DNA of 64,000 nucleotides from Polytrichum commune (lineage: Eukaryota; Streptophyta; Polytrichopsida; Polytrichales; Polytrichaceae), in the NCBI GenBank assembly GCA_950295325.1, contig OX485808.1:20170527-20234526 (forward strand), read 5' to 3'. The position numbers and the translations under genes were made by a program. The notes below the pieces were generated by a model, which saw only the letters and a list, made by a program, of their open reading frames with translations, was not told the origin of the DNA and made no database searches. Every line of letters begins with the position of its first letter. The first letter of the stretch is position 1. This document shows, one piece after another, positions 24,301-37,572 of this stretch.

Positions 24301-26549
24301 ATTGAAAAAAAATGAGGATTATTGTGCTCGTTAAATGGTCGGACATGTCTTCTCATTGATGTTGACTACTACACTTAGAATGGGTATCATGTTTTGAGCA
24401 CGTAGTCCAATTTGATTTGAAAAACTTTTTTTTTTGGTATCCATACTTGGAATCACACCTAACCACATACCACGTATTTTAAGATAAGGAACCGAATTGG
24501 GCACGTCTACCTTAGACATTGATGCCATCCAATACTTGACTCACAACTAGCTTTGTAACCTAGTGTTGGGTTTACATTTGAGCTCGGTTTGTGCCCAAGG
24601 GAGAAGAGCATCTCTCTCTCTCACTCTCTCTTTCATATCATTGTGTGATTATTGTACTTATATTTATATCGGTCACAATAGATGGAAATACCACAACACC
24701 AATGCACTTGGCCCATCAACTAAATCCGGAACCCAAGTGTTGAGTTCACATACAAGCTCATGCTAAGGCAAGCATGAATGATCACTTGTACTTGACTGAG
24801 TGTTGAATGGTGTCGATTAAGAACGAACATCAAAAAAGTCATGTGTCTAAAAAGGATAGTACTACATGCTCAAAATTTGCTAACCATGTATAGGTTCAAT
24901 AGTCAACAAAAATGGGAAGATGATCATTATCAATAATAGTAAACGAGATCTCTCAATGCGATGATTAAAAATACTCATAATAAATATTCATAAATATGAG
25001 TTTTTTATGAGCACTAATAGCCAAATCTTGGCGAATACTCCATCTAGTGTGAAGAACCAATTTTGAGTCCAGAAACATAGTCCATTTCATATGTGTGTTT
25101 GGGCCCCAAGTTTCTTCTACCTGAAAATAATGTAGGACCACCCTTAGTAGTTGGAAATCGGCCACATATGTTGGCATTACCAAAGCACCAATAAAGATGC
25201 CCTCCCTGAGGGTGCACTCTGCGCACCCAACCAACCAACGAGCATGTGTAGGCCTCCAAAACTCCTTGGCCTCATCTTGCATAGCTCCAAAAGAGGTTGC
25301 ACAAAATGTTCCTTTTGGATGTTTGGGCACAAGTTAATAAGTTAAGGTGAAGGCCAACAAGAGCATAGCCAACATGATGCACCAGTAAATTGTATAAAAA
25401 CAAACAACATGGAGAGCATGGACCTTTGCTTGCATGATGATTGAAATTCTTGTTGTTTTGTTGACTCATCCTTAATAAGTTGGTCTCGCCCTTTTTCATT
25501 TGTCCCAACTTTTCAGCATGGGTCCAACTCGTAACAATACATTGATTGTACTGGACTATATCAATGAGTAGGCGAGGGAATAAAACCAGCAAATACGAGG
25601 CTAATGAAGTTGGTGTTGCTAGTGTTCCACTACAAATAAACATGTCATTTTGGTTGTTGCTAGAGCAAATTTTTCTGAATGTCATGGCATCAACGTGGAA
25701 ATTTACGGCTTACAATTATTAATGGTATCAATGCAGATGCATGGCATAGATGGCCTTTAAACACGGTGTGTTGTCGAGGTGGTTGATTCAAACCGCTTTG
25801 ACTATCACCTTCAAATGGAAATTCACCCCTTGTGGTGCTGTTTTTTTTCCTGTTTCTCTAGCCTAATTTCGGAAGCAGTGAGAATAGAAAAGTAAATGAA
25901 CCAAAAATCTCTAAATCATGTATGTTCAAATAGGCTATTGTCTTGAGATATCATGAAATATTGATTGCAAGGACCATAGCCTGATAGAGAGGGATGTGTA
26001 TTATGAAATTTGGACATGTTGATTGACGGGTATATAGGCTAACATGTGTGAAGTCTCTCTCTCTCTCTCGGCGAGCTTCTTTTTGAGTAAGACAAATATT
26101 TTGACAATATTCTTGGTTTCATAAAGTCTTGCCACTCTCAAGAGAAATCATATTTTCTGGCTCTAGCAATGTATATGTGATTCAACCATAGGACTGTAAG
26201 ACCATCGACTAAATCCTTGAATGATCAAAGTGCATCCAGGGGGACCGTATTGGATCACAATTTCTAATGGTTCATCTCCATGAGTGAATGGTGATAAGAA
26301 TTTGCTTTAAAATATGTCCAAGGAGTGGTTCCTTGGTTTTGGATTATAACCTTGAATAGGATGTTGAACTTCTGCTGAGATTGCAAGCCAAACTAGTCAA
26401 GAAACAACTTTCTGATATACTGAGACTATGGTTTGAAAACAACCTCCCTTCGACATTTGTTAGCTCTCGAGAAAGACGAGAGTGTATGTGATGATCTTAT
26501 GAAATAAACATGTTAGAGGTAAGGCAACTAATTATATGACGGTGCCTAT
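21335..26549. repeat. Gene-free block of decayed dispersed repeats
   Basis: Two segments resemble each other in the same orientation: 21,995-22,090 and 24,022-24,120 (GTACTGTGGA, GAAGAGACCATC). The phrase GTGTTGGGTTTA recurs at about 22,744, 23,180 and 24,563, with a variant GTGTTGAGTTCACATACAAGCTC near 24,740. Part (24,180-24,300) aligns with 48,345-48,460. From 24.8 kb to the hAT element nothing was recognised. The minus-strand frame at 25,272-25,685 (137 codons) shows no known domain. Confidence 0.45.
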
Positions 26550-26941
26550 CAGTGTTCAAGATTGAAGTCTTCAATGCCCTTCAAACGCAATTTGGCTCTT
26601 CAAAATATACCTCGCTCAAAACAACCCTTCATAACGCAACCCCACATTGAAAATGAAGACGTCACTTGAAGTCCTCAATGTAATATGCCCGTTATAAGAA
26701 CCATCAAACGTAGGGCATTGCCACTACAAGAAGTGGAGTTAGATGGTTGATTCTTAATTCTTCACGTTGTACTAGAAACATGTACCGTCTAATCCATGCA
26801 CAAGTTTAATACGAGTTTTGTATTTCGTTTCCATATTATTGGATCAACATTTTCAATTCGAACCAGCCCTTCAACTGAAGAGCTAAAATTTGAGAACCCT
26901 TCAAAATGAAACTCATACGAGGGCTTCAATCTTGAACATTG
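26550..26941. mobile_element. hAT-type non-autonomous element
   Basis: The element is 392 bp. Left end CAGTGTTCAAGATTGAAG; right end in reverse complement CAATGTTCAAGATTGAAG (17 of 18). Flanking octamers GTGCCTAT and GAGCCTAT agree at 7 of 8, as expected of an old 8-bp hAT target duplication. CAGTGTTC is a common hAT terminus. The interior has no transposase. Confidence 0.85.
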
Positions 26942-26944
26942 GAG

Positions 26945-27148
26945 CCTATGTCCGGGAAGAACCGGTGGTTAGTTCCATATGAACCGGTTGAGTTTGAGAA
27001 ATAACCGGTTGAAGTTGGAGACTTCAGGAGAGTTACCGATCATTCTCGAGGAATCTACAAAAGAATATACCTCAAATGAATGAAAGCAAAACCGAAAGAT
27101 GTCAACATGTAACCAGCTGGATTTAGAATCACTGGGATCTTGACCGAC
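26945..27148 (+). repeat. Dispersed repeat copy 2, interrupted by a MITE
   Basis: This is the counterpart of 19,050-19,290. The alignment stops at CGACTA, where the 338-bp MITE begins, and resumes at 27,491 with TATGCCCAAAAACTTCCC. Confidence 0.75.
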
Positions 27149-27150
27149 TA

Positions 27151-27488
27151 CACTAAATAGGTAGATTAGTGTTAGATGAAAATTAGTGTTAGATGCAATA
27201 GTTACCTAAAACACTAATTTTCAACTGATATTACAATTAGTGTTTGAATAGGGTTTGAACAAATTATACCTTTTACGAGGTTCTCATATTCTTCTTCCTT
27301 CAATTCTTCATTCCAAGATTTACAAAATATCGACTAACACTAAATGCGCTCATGTAAATATTTAAAGTTACTACTTGGTACAAATAGTGTTAGAGTTGAC
27401 ATTTAGTGTTCTAACACTATAGAGACAATTTACATTTAGCGTTTTCGTCGACTATTAGTGTTTCCAACACTAATCTACCTATTTAGTG
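27151..27488. mobile_element. TA-flanked CACTA-end MITE (338 bp)
   Basis: The terminal inverted repeat is perfect for 23 bp; the left end starts CACTAAATAGGTAGATTAGT. TA lies on both sides. The perfect ends suggest this is among the youngest of the family here. It sits inside the repeat whose uninterrupted relative is at 19,050. Internal ATTAGTGTT words are repeated many times. Confidence 0.9.
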
Positions 27489-27544
27489 TAGTATGCCCAA
27501 AAACTTCCCAGGCACTCTGTGATTTCCAAATAGTTAGCAGAGTA

Positions 27545-28638
27545 ACTTGGATGTAAGTTATTATTGTGTTAATTCATTGACATAGCATGAGTGGATTTAT
27601 GTTATTGCACTCCAAATGAGGTGATTGTGAGAGAAGATTAGGATGTTGTTCTTGGAAAACTCCCATGCATGACCGGATGGAGACCATAATAGTCTCCTTT
27701 TCAAAGAGACTCGACCTTAGGATTGAGACGATCGAGAATGTTGAACCAACGCCATAGATTATTTACGAACGTGGATCTCGGATTACAAAGACACTGAGGG
27801 GTTGATCAGACCGGCTAGTTCAGACACCATCCGTCAGCATCTCCGGCTCTAATAGTGTGAAAAGTGGTGGGCAAACATCTATTTATGAACATAATCCCCG
27901 GTAATTTCACGGTTGAAACCAGACGGAAAGTTTGGTGTGATCGGGGCATGAGTACTTAAGATCGTTGTTATTTGTAAATTAGGAGGTTGAGGCGTGGGAC
28001 CGAGTTCCACTAAGTAAGAAGTGTGGTCAAGACATTTGCGTGCTAGTAGTATGAATCGTGAATAGAATTGGGGGGTGTGGGTACTTGATGGTCGCCGAGA
28101 TTGAAACTAATTTAGTTCCGGGAATCGTCCTTGTGAGTCGTAAAGGTTTGTCGTCGTGGTACTATGAGAGATTTCTATTTTGAGCATATGATGAGGTTGT
28201 TTACCCATAGTCCGAGTGCTTGTGAATGTGAAGCCCGCGGTTTTCTCCCCTTCACGCTTTGGTAGCCCGGAGGAGGTGAAACGAAACGTCCCCTTGTAAG
28301 ACTATTCGCTTTTGAAGGAAACAAGGAAGACCATAGACTCTAAGCAACAAACAAGGGTAGAATTCGAGTGTGTTGGGGGGTAATGGTATTGATGGGGGGA
28401 AGTTAGGCTTGTCGTGAGATCCACTATAGTGTAATATGCAAAATCGTAGATGTCAAGCTTACCTTTTTCTACTATTGAAGTTGACCACATTGAAGGGCAA
28501 TACTACGCTCGAGGTGGTGGCACTCTTCCTTTTGCAATTGAATTCTCTTTCAATTTGTGCCAAAAGTTGTGAAATACAAAATAGCAGTACCACGAATTTG
28601 GTAGTTAAAGGAATGAATTAAGGTTACGGATTTCCAAC
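27545..28638. other. Gene-free stretch
   Basis: No coding or RNA feature recognised. Confidence 0.45.
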
Positions 28639-29250
28639 CACGGGTAGATCACTCTAAGACATTTTTGTGCATCACGTGCGGCTGGGGTTTTTTTTGTTTT
28701 GGGGCTATTTACCTTCAAGGGTTGAATTAAAGCCTCCCTATAATTACTTAAATTTCAAAAATGGCCCATTTGTTTGCACCCTTCCATTACTTATATTGTC
28801 CAAGTCACTTCAATTTTTTGTACTTTATATTCCTTTTAAGTAATAAAAACTAATATACTTCCTAACGCAATTGACGAGTGTTGAGGGAAAGCATGAAAAT
28901 AAAGAAGGGTGCAAACAGTAATACCATTGCAAATCGAGTTATGAAGAAAACACATAGGAGACCATAGCAAAGTAATACCAATTATCATCCATCCCCGTGA
29001 GTCCTAAACCCGTTTACATACCATACTAAACATACCTTCTAGGATCCTTATCTTCAGCCCCTATATTAATTTTACAAAAAATAATGGCCCACGTTTTATG
29101 TCCATCTAACTTACTTATAATGTGATTGTATACATTTAATGGCCCCTTCATTATTTGGAATTCCTTTATAATTTTTATTTCAAATGATTTTAATCCTCTT
29201 TATATTATGCCGCACGTCGTTTTTAAAATGCACTAAGTGATCTACCCGTG
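28639..29250. mobile_element. hAT-like element with perfect 8-bp target duplication
   Basis: The element is 612 bp. Left end CACGGGTAGATCACT; right end in reverse complement identical for those 15 bases, then diverging but still similar through ACGTGCGGC. The direct repeat TTTCCAAC immediately flanks both ends (28,631-28,638 and 29,251-29,258). The interior is AT-rich and non-coding. An 8-bp duplication indicates hAT, though CACGGGTAG is not a classical hAT end. Confidence 0.88.
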
Positions 29251-29258
29251 TTTCCAAC

Positions 29259-30875
29259 ATGAATTAGGGTATGTCCTATTCAACATCTACTTCACATTTG
29301 CTATCGAAGTTGAGGTCAAAGAGGCTATTGTCATACAACCTAACTAAATCATGAGGTAATCATGGAAATTTGAAAACCTTGGAAGGGTGACCACACTGCC
29401 AATTTAAGTTACACTAAAAAGGTTAATTAATACGAGACTATCAACCACAACAAAGTGCGTTTGGCTTTGGTAAAGAGATGAAAATGGGATACTTCATGCA
29501 AGACTATTGACAAGGTTGTGCCTATCCTTGTGCATTGCACAAGGTCCCATCAAAAGGAAACTCACTACTAGACTATTGCATGGGTGAATAGCGTGAGATT
29601 GATCGACTCTCCCAAATGCATGTATTGTTGTCAATAGGCTCCAAAACCCCTCACTCCTGAAGAATTGTATGAATTGAGTTTAAACCCCAAATACTTTGAA
29701 ATAAGTTTGTGTTTATCCTAAATTAACTTACATGAGGCACCTGGATAATATGAATTCACCTTTTAAGTCTTCCTTGAGTGTTTCCATGGGTTTTTTTCTA
29801 TCCAAAATCTAAAGTATACCCTTCCTTTCTCTAATAACTTTGATGTTTTTGTTTCTGAAGAATTAGACGAGGTTGCAACATTATTTTTTGCCATTGTGAA
29901 TTCACATGTCTAATTAGGCGTTTTTTAAAAAAAAATTTTTTTTTTTGGGGGGGGGGGTTCATTGAATTTTTGGGGAAGTTTAACATTAATAAATTTGATA
30001 GAATAAGCTTGCAAGTTCTAGAGTTTCTTTTTCTTTTTGCATTTTGTAGATGGAAAAATATTCATAAAATGTGCAAATAATATGTTTCAAATGATAGATG
30101 ACATCTAACTAGAATACTATGTGACAACAACATATTGCCTTCAAACAATTCAACAATCACTTGAACACATGCCCCATCATGTCCAATATTTTACAAATAG
30201 TGCTTGAAGTGTTGAGAGTACAACAACTTTTTGAGGTTCACGTGTCCAATATTTATGACATTCCAATCAAAATGCCTAACTCACCAAGGTCTAAAGAAAT
30301 TACACGTTGGACAACAACACGATTAATAAACTCCAAATGTACGGTATAAATAGCTATACATATATACACCGCCATGACTTGTAGAAGTAGAATCATCTTG
30401 AATAAAATGCTTCAAACATTCTAACAAAGTACATGTCCAATCCACCATAATGAAGGATTTTGTTATCTATTGTTAAAAACTTAAACCGCCTCAAACCAAC
30501 CTTTATTACTATTGTATAAGGCGTGGATGTCCTTAGGGCGTGGAATTAGGGTTTAGGGTTTGCTTCTCAAATTTAGATTGCCCGGGTTCCCTCTGCACGT
30601 GTGAGCTCAAGATCCAAATGCAATGGATTTATACCTTGCAAACTATGTTTTTTGATTTGATTTGATACCACAATTAGGAGTGTTAGATATATGAATGAGC
30701 CTTGTGAGACGCAATGCATACAAATCAACTTAAAAAAAACCCCGGTATAGGTAGCATGTTCTTACCATGTCTCCTTACGTGCATGGAGGGAAGCCAAGGC
30801 CAATTTGAATGTTTGGGTTTGGTTTGTTTTTTGTTTTATACATGGAACGAACCTATGTTGGTTTTCTATCAACTA
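29259..30875. other. Gene-free stretch
   Basis: An 11-G run at 29,947-29,957 and a telomere-like AGGGTTTAGGGTTTG word at about 30,548 are the only landmarks. Confidence 0.45.
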
Positions 30876-31093
30876 CATTGATTATCCCAATTAGTGTGTG
30901 TTACTATATGGAGCTACGCAATGTTATAAGTTTTTAATGAGAAGGTAATATTGTACCAAGCAAAGTCATTTATGTTTTGTAATGTCCGAACAACCTATTG
31001 AACTTTTGTTAATAAAAATTTGAACTCATGAGTAAGATGTTATTGCACTTTGTACCGTCAAATAGTAACACGCATCGATTGGGACGATCAGTG
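30876..31093. mobile_element. 218-bp TA-flanked MITE, copy 3
   Basis: It begins CATTGATTATCCCAATTAGT and ends, in reverse complement, CACTGATCGTCCCAATCGAT. TA flanks both ends (30,874-30,875 and 31,094-31,095). Same length and internal order as copies 1 and 2. Confidence 0.86.
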
Positions 31094-31095
31094 TA

Positions 31096-34000
31096 ATTGC
31101 AACAAGTAGATATTGAAATATTACTCGTATGTAAAATGTCATCGTAAAGTTACAACAAGTGGTATAGATTCATATTTCTCAATAAACTAGTCTATTTGTG
31201 TGATCTAATACTTAGTTCGTTGATGTTGTTATCATATGTCATAACAACATCTTATGTTTATGCCTAGGCAAATTAAAAGTCACACTAAATATCTCACTCT
31301 AAATATAAAACCAGCCACCTCATTTGTAGCTTTGGCAAATAGGACCAACATTATTCATTTACCACACTATTTAGTGCACTACGCGTGCATGTCCGCATGG
31401 GCATGCCCACTTTGAAATGGGACCATGATTGACGCCAATACTACAAATAAACGAATCAACATAACTTGTGAGAGCGAGATGACGAAAGCCTCATGCACCG
31501 ATGTCCAATAAAACCGATCTAGCTCCCAATTATAACGATAAACTTTCAATCAACCTTTCCCATATTGCCAAACATAACTTTACGAGTGGGCCCCCACACG
31601 GGTGAAAAGCATCCTCGAGGGTGTATATATGGGCCAAGTTGGGAAGGGGTTTCAATGTGTAAATATAGAGTCAAAGTCTTTGAAAACGCATATGAAACTC
31701 TAGCATATTTTGCGGGTAGTATATAAGTTATTCTAACTTATTATACGAGGGTACGGACCCGATTGAAGAGGTGTCCCGGTTTCGCCATGAACCTCATTCA
31801 TTGGGATCCTCTCGGGATGTGTGAGCCAATCACCCACCATAACCTTGCGGTTTTGTGCATGTACAAGATAAACACACCTTTATAAAATTCTATAAAGCCG
31901 AGGTTCTTTAGTTTGAAATTTCAACATATAGTAACCGATCGGGTAACCTTAGCGCATATTCAATTATTGCGGTTCGCTTTTGAGTGGTGTGGGGTCCCAC
32001 GTCCGCGTTGGATCGCAAGTAAAAAGAGCACATGTGGCGCGATTTTGGGTGTTTCGGATGGTCTTTTTAATATGTTTCTTTGGCTTCGGAATAGAAAACT
32101 ATGTGTGAATAAAGGTGAGTGAACAACTTTATGATGATGATGTTGTTGTTGTTAAGTGGGTGTTGTTCTATTATCCATGCACGTTGAGAACAATGATACG
32201 AGCATCAAATCTTGGTTGTGAAGCGTGCATTGATATTGGGGCATTTTGGGAGGCATTTGATGAGAATGGAGCATCGATGAATAACTTATGAGTCTTAAGT
32301 CGACGAGAATGGAGCATCAATGTAAGCCTTATGAGTGTTGACTTAATGAGGATGGATGGGTCTTAACTCTTCTTTCTTTGAAAATAATGAATCCCCTCTT
32401 CGGATTACCCCAATTCTCCTAGGAATTTCAAACACCCAGTTATTACAAGATGGATACCCAATTCGAGTCGCGGTCAAATTTGAGCAAACAATACAATCAT
32501 ATTTAAACTTGTGCCTTTTATGATGTCCATTATTAGATCCACACTTACCCACTCGCCACTCGAATATAGGTGCTTAATTATAATACGCTGTTGAATGAGA
32601 CTTGAGGTTGAGGCATCTATAACCGATAAAAATAAGAGAGTTTCCATTTGTTTAGAAGGAGTAACAGCGAGGAATTGTTTTTTTTCTCTTACCAAGGGAA
32701 ACAAATTCTAGGAAGAATGCAAAAGAAATTAATTAATTTTCATGAATTTGGAAATTGCTACAAACTTTGAAGCAGTAAGTTAGTGTAACACATAGTTGAT
32801 CTATAGGCTAACCTATAACTGGTCATCTAAATGCTACTGCTTGGCTACAACAATTGTCGAAACTCCTATGAGGATATAGTAGGGGCGACTATTCCCGATC
32901 AAGACCCTATTGGCGATCTATAGGGTATCATAATTTTGATCAAGGTGGAACCAATAGTGCCATGACACATGTTTTGGTTTTGAGTGCTAAGGTGAGTAGG
33001 AATGAGCGGTTAGTTCAAATTCTCAACATCGGTAATATGTTCAAGCCAACTTTTTTCTTCAAATTTTCACAATAATGTCAATTTAAGGAATATAATTACC
33101 GGAAAATGTGCAATCCTCCTAATTTCTATCTGCCTACACTGGAATTTTTTGCACCACCTTATACTTCTCAGAAGTTGGCACAAAATCTCTCAAGTGATCA
33201 GTTATGGGCACCTCTACTCTAATCGATCATAAGTCGCCACCACACAAACCTTTAACTTCGTTTGCCTAGAAAATGTAAATCTCATCCATGTCGACATTAC
33301 ATGATCTAGTGAGCAGTTAAATGGATTCAGTCGACTATGGATGCCTTGACATTAGGCCCTCTAAACTACCTAAGTGTATAACCGAAGATACGTGGGCAAT
33401 TGTTGATTGCATACTTGGACAAGAATTTGAGTAGCATGATGAAGGAGGAATTTGAAGTGGCGCACAAATGCTTGCGAGGGTGGAACTCCAACCCAATTGG
33501 TTTCCTTCTCCCACTTTTCCCGAGGACTCTTATGCCAAAAAGTAGGTGACCTAATTATGTTCGACGATGCCATGCCCAATCTTGCTCCAAATGTTTTTAA
33601 TGGATTTGGGACGCACAAAGTGGTGGGTTGGCCCCCCCATAAAGATCCTCGATCGCATATCGTCCAAACCCTCCCCTAACCTCCTCTTGGTTGGGAGCCC
33701 TAGAAACGTGTCATGGGATTGAGCAAGGAAACCCCTTTTTCTCAAAAACGAGCCATCATGAAGATGCCTTTAGGAAGGGGGCTTCTTAGAGTCTCGAGTG
33801 TTTGCTTTGCTTTGGACCAATATGTCCTTATTTGATGGCCCTTTTTACAAGCCCACCCCTCAACTTTGATGAGAATGTTTACATGTCGGATACTTTTCTA
33901 GCTTGGAGTGGGTCCAAATCCGCCACGGAAATGCCATGTGAGTACCCAAAGCCCAATAGGGATGGCTCCATAATACCTATTGGCTTCTAATGATGGATTT

Positions 34001-34741
34001 GGTCAAGCATAGTAGCATCACGGTGTTAAGTGCATACTTCATGTGAGTACATTTGCTACGGGGTACATCAAGAAAAAATATGTACATTCTCACTTGAAAT
34101 ACAATAGATAGACGGTGAAAACAATACTCCCATGCGTACATTTTTACCCCCAATTTTGACTTGGAGAGTGCAATTATGTTTCTTAGTACACGTTCATAAT
34201 GCAATTGACTTAAAGTTGACTTTAACAAAATCGTTCCATAAACCATAGGAATTTGCAAACATCCTTTTAAGATAGGTGTATGGCAAAGGGTTTTGCGAGT
34301 TTTGCGACAACCTTGTTTGATCATTCATTGGAGGGTGACGAGCGTCCATCCCAAATAAAAGCTTGGACTATGTGGGTTCTTACTTATATTGCAACTAGAT
34401 TCCACTAGACAAACATCAAAGTTTTTTTATTTGTGCTTTGTATTGTTTTATCTATGTTTCATTCTTAAGCCTACGCATCCAAGAAGCCCTATGTGGGGCT
34501 TGACATGAGGTAAAGTGTGTATTTGAGTTACATGTTAGTTTTAGATAAGTACATGAGAGCAAACCAATGTGAAATCAATTGATTCATAAAGTGCACATAC
34601 TTATATTGGTTAAACTTAAAATCTTTATTAAACTTAAAAACATTGTGTGAAACATTGAAAGGCTCCATGTTGAACATTGAATCAAGAGCTCACATTCTAT
34701 TGAGAGGTTACTCGGGCACCTATTGCGTTATATTCAAGGGC
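31096..34741. other. Gene-free stretch
   Basis: A short pair CACTAAAT...ATTTAGTG at 31,283-31,376 may be another tiny family member (low confidence). An imperfect tandem pair of about 46 bp occurs at 32,261-32,350 (GAGAATGGAGCATC). No protein family recognised in the short frames. Confidence 0.4.
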
Positions 34742-36322
34742 TCACATAGATGCTAATACAAGCTAATGCTTTGGATTTCTACAATCATCCCAAAATGTCT
34801 CCACCCGCACTACACCACTCAAAAGCACATAGAGCCACACAAAAACCACCAACATCAACTCAATCCTCTTTCGAAAAATATAAAGGCCCACATGCCCACC
34901 ATGAAGTCCACACACACACAAAGAAAGTACTCCTATTACTCCTCGTTGTTAATATCTCCACCAAAACACAACAAGAAACAACCCACACCCACATCCCACA
35001 ACTTGCAAACCACAAACAACACACTACCAACTTACAACCTCCTACATACACAAACTTTTCCACGCCATACAATAAAAGCCACCACACTTATACAACCAAG
35101 CACTCACACCTCCCAATCTATAACAAACTTACAAACTTACAAACCTACATAATCTACAACTATCACCTTCCACATCCTCGTCAAATCAGAAGAAGAAAAT
35201 CCCAAATACATACAAACAATAACTTGTGTCATGAACCTACAAACACTCCTTCTCCGAAACACATTACACCTCGAACCATAATATGCTCACCTAACCCACT
35301 TATTTGAACCCTACCTAAACCATCACAACCATACATCTACAACCCATCTGCTAAAACATCTATAAAGACACAACGCCCTACTCCACACACACACACACAC
35401 ACACCCACCCACCCACCACACCACAAACTCTCTACATTTATCACATCAATAAGCTTATTCCCATAAACATGCAACGACCAATTAGCCAACATGATGGACC
35501 CTATAAGCCTCACTATACTCCAAAGACTAAAAAATACAACAACTACTTGCACCCACGGCCTTTCCAATGAACTACCCATACAATAAATCTCATGCCACAA
35601 AGCCCCATCACAAGCCCATCCACCAACCACTTAAATAGCCTACAACATAATCAACCACAAAACTGCCAACCAATACCCCATTAACCTTACCACCCTAACC
35701 CAAGAACTCCCATTCATACACAACAACCTTGTCAAGGAGACTATCAAACTTACCCATCCCATCCGAGAATCCTCACACAAACATCCTATGCCAAGCCACA
35801 TACAACCACCACAAACCCCAACCCCAAACAACACACAACCCACCGCACTTACCATAATTACATAGAACATTGACCACATCAACTCCAAACTTCCCATAAT
35901 CCTAAAACATGTACAAACATACTCATCACCCAAAGAATCCATCCACATCCAAGAAACAAAACATTTGAAAAACAAATCCACCAATTACATAGACGACAAA
36001 TTCATATATATAATAGCACAAATGACATACAAACATGCATAAGATGCCCATTTGCTCCCTACACCCCTAGCAGAGGAGGACTACTCACCGTGATCCACAA
36101 ATCCATATACTCCAAAGATAACATACAAAATATTTTTTCACACCACTCATACTATTTCCATACATTCAAACCATCCAAACACTCAACAAACCCATACAAC
36201 CGATTACAATAATCCACATATACGAGCCAACACAACATAAAGACTTAGTACACCTAATACAAGACTTTAAAAACCACATCAAAGAATCTATAGAAAAATC
36301 CGCTACCTACATTATTTTCTTC

Positions 36323-36520
36323 AGCAGAGACTTCAACATAGATATACTCCTCAAGGGGACAAACCCAAAACAATACAAATACCATCCAACATAATATAAG
36401 ACCTCAATTGGCACACATTCATCACAAAAATGGGCCTACAACCCATAAGCAACCAAGCAAACTCTCCCACCATGGAGGACACAAGTACATATCCTCAAAT
36501 TCTTCCAACAATGCTACAGA
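36323..36520 (+). pseudogene. LINE endonuclease domain, C-terminal remnant
   Basis: The frame around 36,323 reads SRDFNIDILLKG, which corresponds to the GDFN(I/V)D motif of apurinic-type LINE endonucleases with the leading Gly changed. In another frame, LNWHTFITKMGLQPISNQ follows at about 36,399-36,480, where such proteins normally continue. At least one frameshift separates the two. Confidence 0.6.
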
Positions 36521-36722
36521 CGCAATTTTTTTTTTAAATAAATAAATAAAAAACTCAATGCTATGGAAACACATCAAAACAATATTGTATAAACAGGATG
36601 GACCCCTCCCAATAACAAACTACATACTCATAGCCCTAGCAAACACAATATACAAAATTCAACACCAACATCTTCACTGCCCTCTACACCAACTACGAAG
36701 AAAAACATAAACTACTTCATAT

Positions 36723-37380
36723 AGCCAACTAGGTTTTTACCCATAAAGTAGCATCGCACGACAAATACAAATGCTCGTAGCAGCCCTAGGAGATGTTTAT
36801 TACACAAACCAAAACATCCACGCAGCTTACATTGACTTCCGCAACGCATTTGGTTCCATAGATCACGCGTGACTCCTAGCCATAATGGAAGGCGTTGGTT
36901 TTTCCCACACTGCTATCAAAATAATAGGAAATATATCCTCCAGCTCCACCACCTCATTTCAAGGCAACTACTTCATAACCACCCCACCGATTCACATAAG
37001 CCAAGGAACCATACAAGGGGAGACCCTCGGTCCATACCTCTTTATTCTCTTCCTTGAACCCCTCCTAAATTGCTAGAAACTAACTCGCTAGGCTACCACT
37101 TCAAAACATCCCAATGCACATGCACCACAATTGCCTACGAAAACGACCTAGCCCTCCTCATGGACAACATTCACCACATACAACCCCAAATAGAGAAACT
37201 CTACAGATTTGTAGAATGGACACACGTGGACGTAAATCTCACCAAACGTGCCATTACTGGGAGCCCAAACAAAGCCACATTCAAGCCCATAATATTTAAA
37301 GCTTACATACAAGCACAACACATCACACATATAGGGAAACAATTCCCAATCCTATCACAAAATGAACCATAGACTACATG
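36723..37380 (+). pseudogene. LINE reverse transcriptase remnant
   Basis: One frame (36,723-37,076) reads SQLGFYP, then RQIQMLVAAL, then AYIDFRNAFGSIDHA, then QGETLGPYLFILFLEPLL. These are the expected fingers and palm motifs, including the D of AYIDF and the QGxxLxPxLF block. Internal stops are TAA near 36,744 and TGA at about 36,867. The next motif is in a different frame (37,070-37,372): YENDLAL, where an active enzyme has (Y/F)ADDL. The first catalytic Asp is therefore Asn. The thumb region (TTSRIIKMANLEKH; 37,362-37,565) is in a third frame. Confidence 0.85.
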
Positions 37381-37572
37381 GGTTTACAACTAGTCGCATC
37401 ATTAAGATGGCAAATCTAGAAAAACATCACAACGAACAAAGCAAACTACTTCTAGCCTTGCCGGCCACCATACAACAAAAATTAAAAATATTAAACACCA
37501 TCATCAAACTAAGAACAACCTACGCACACTACAAAATTCTCCAAATGGGATACAAGGAAAATTAATAGAATC

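Noticed and set aside
25272-25685. 137-codon minus-strand frame
   Set aside because: No recognisable domain, no splice structure, and composition like the surrounding repeats.
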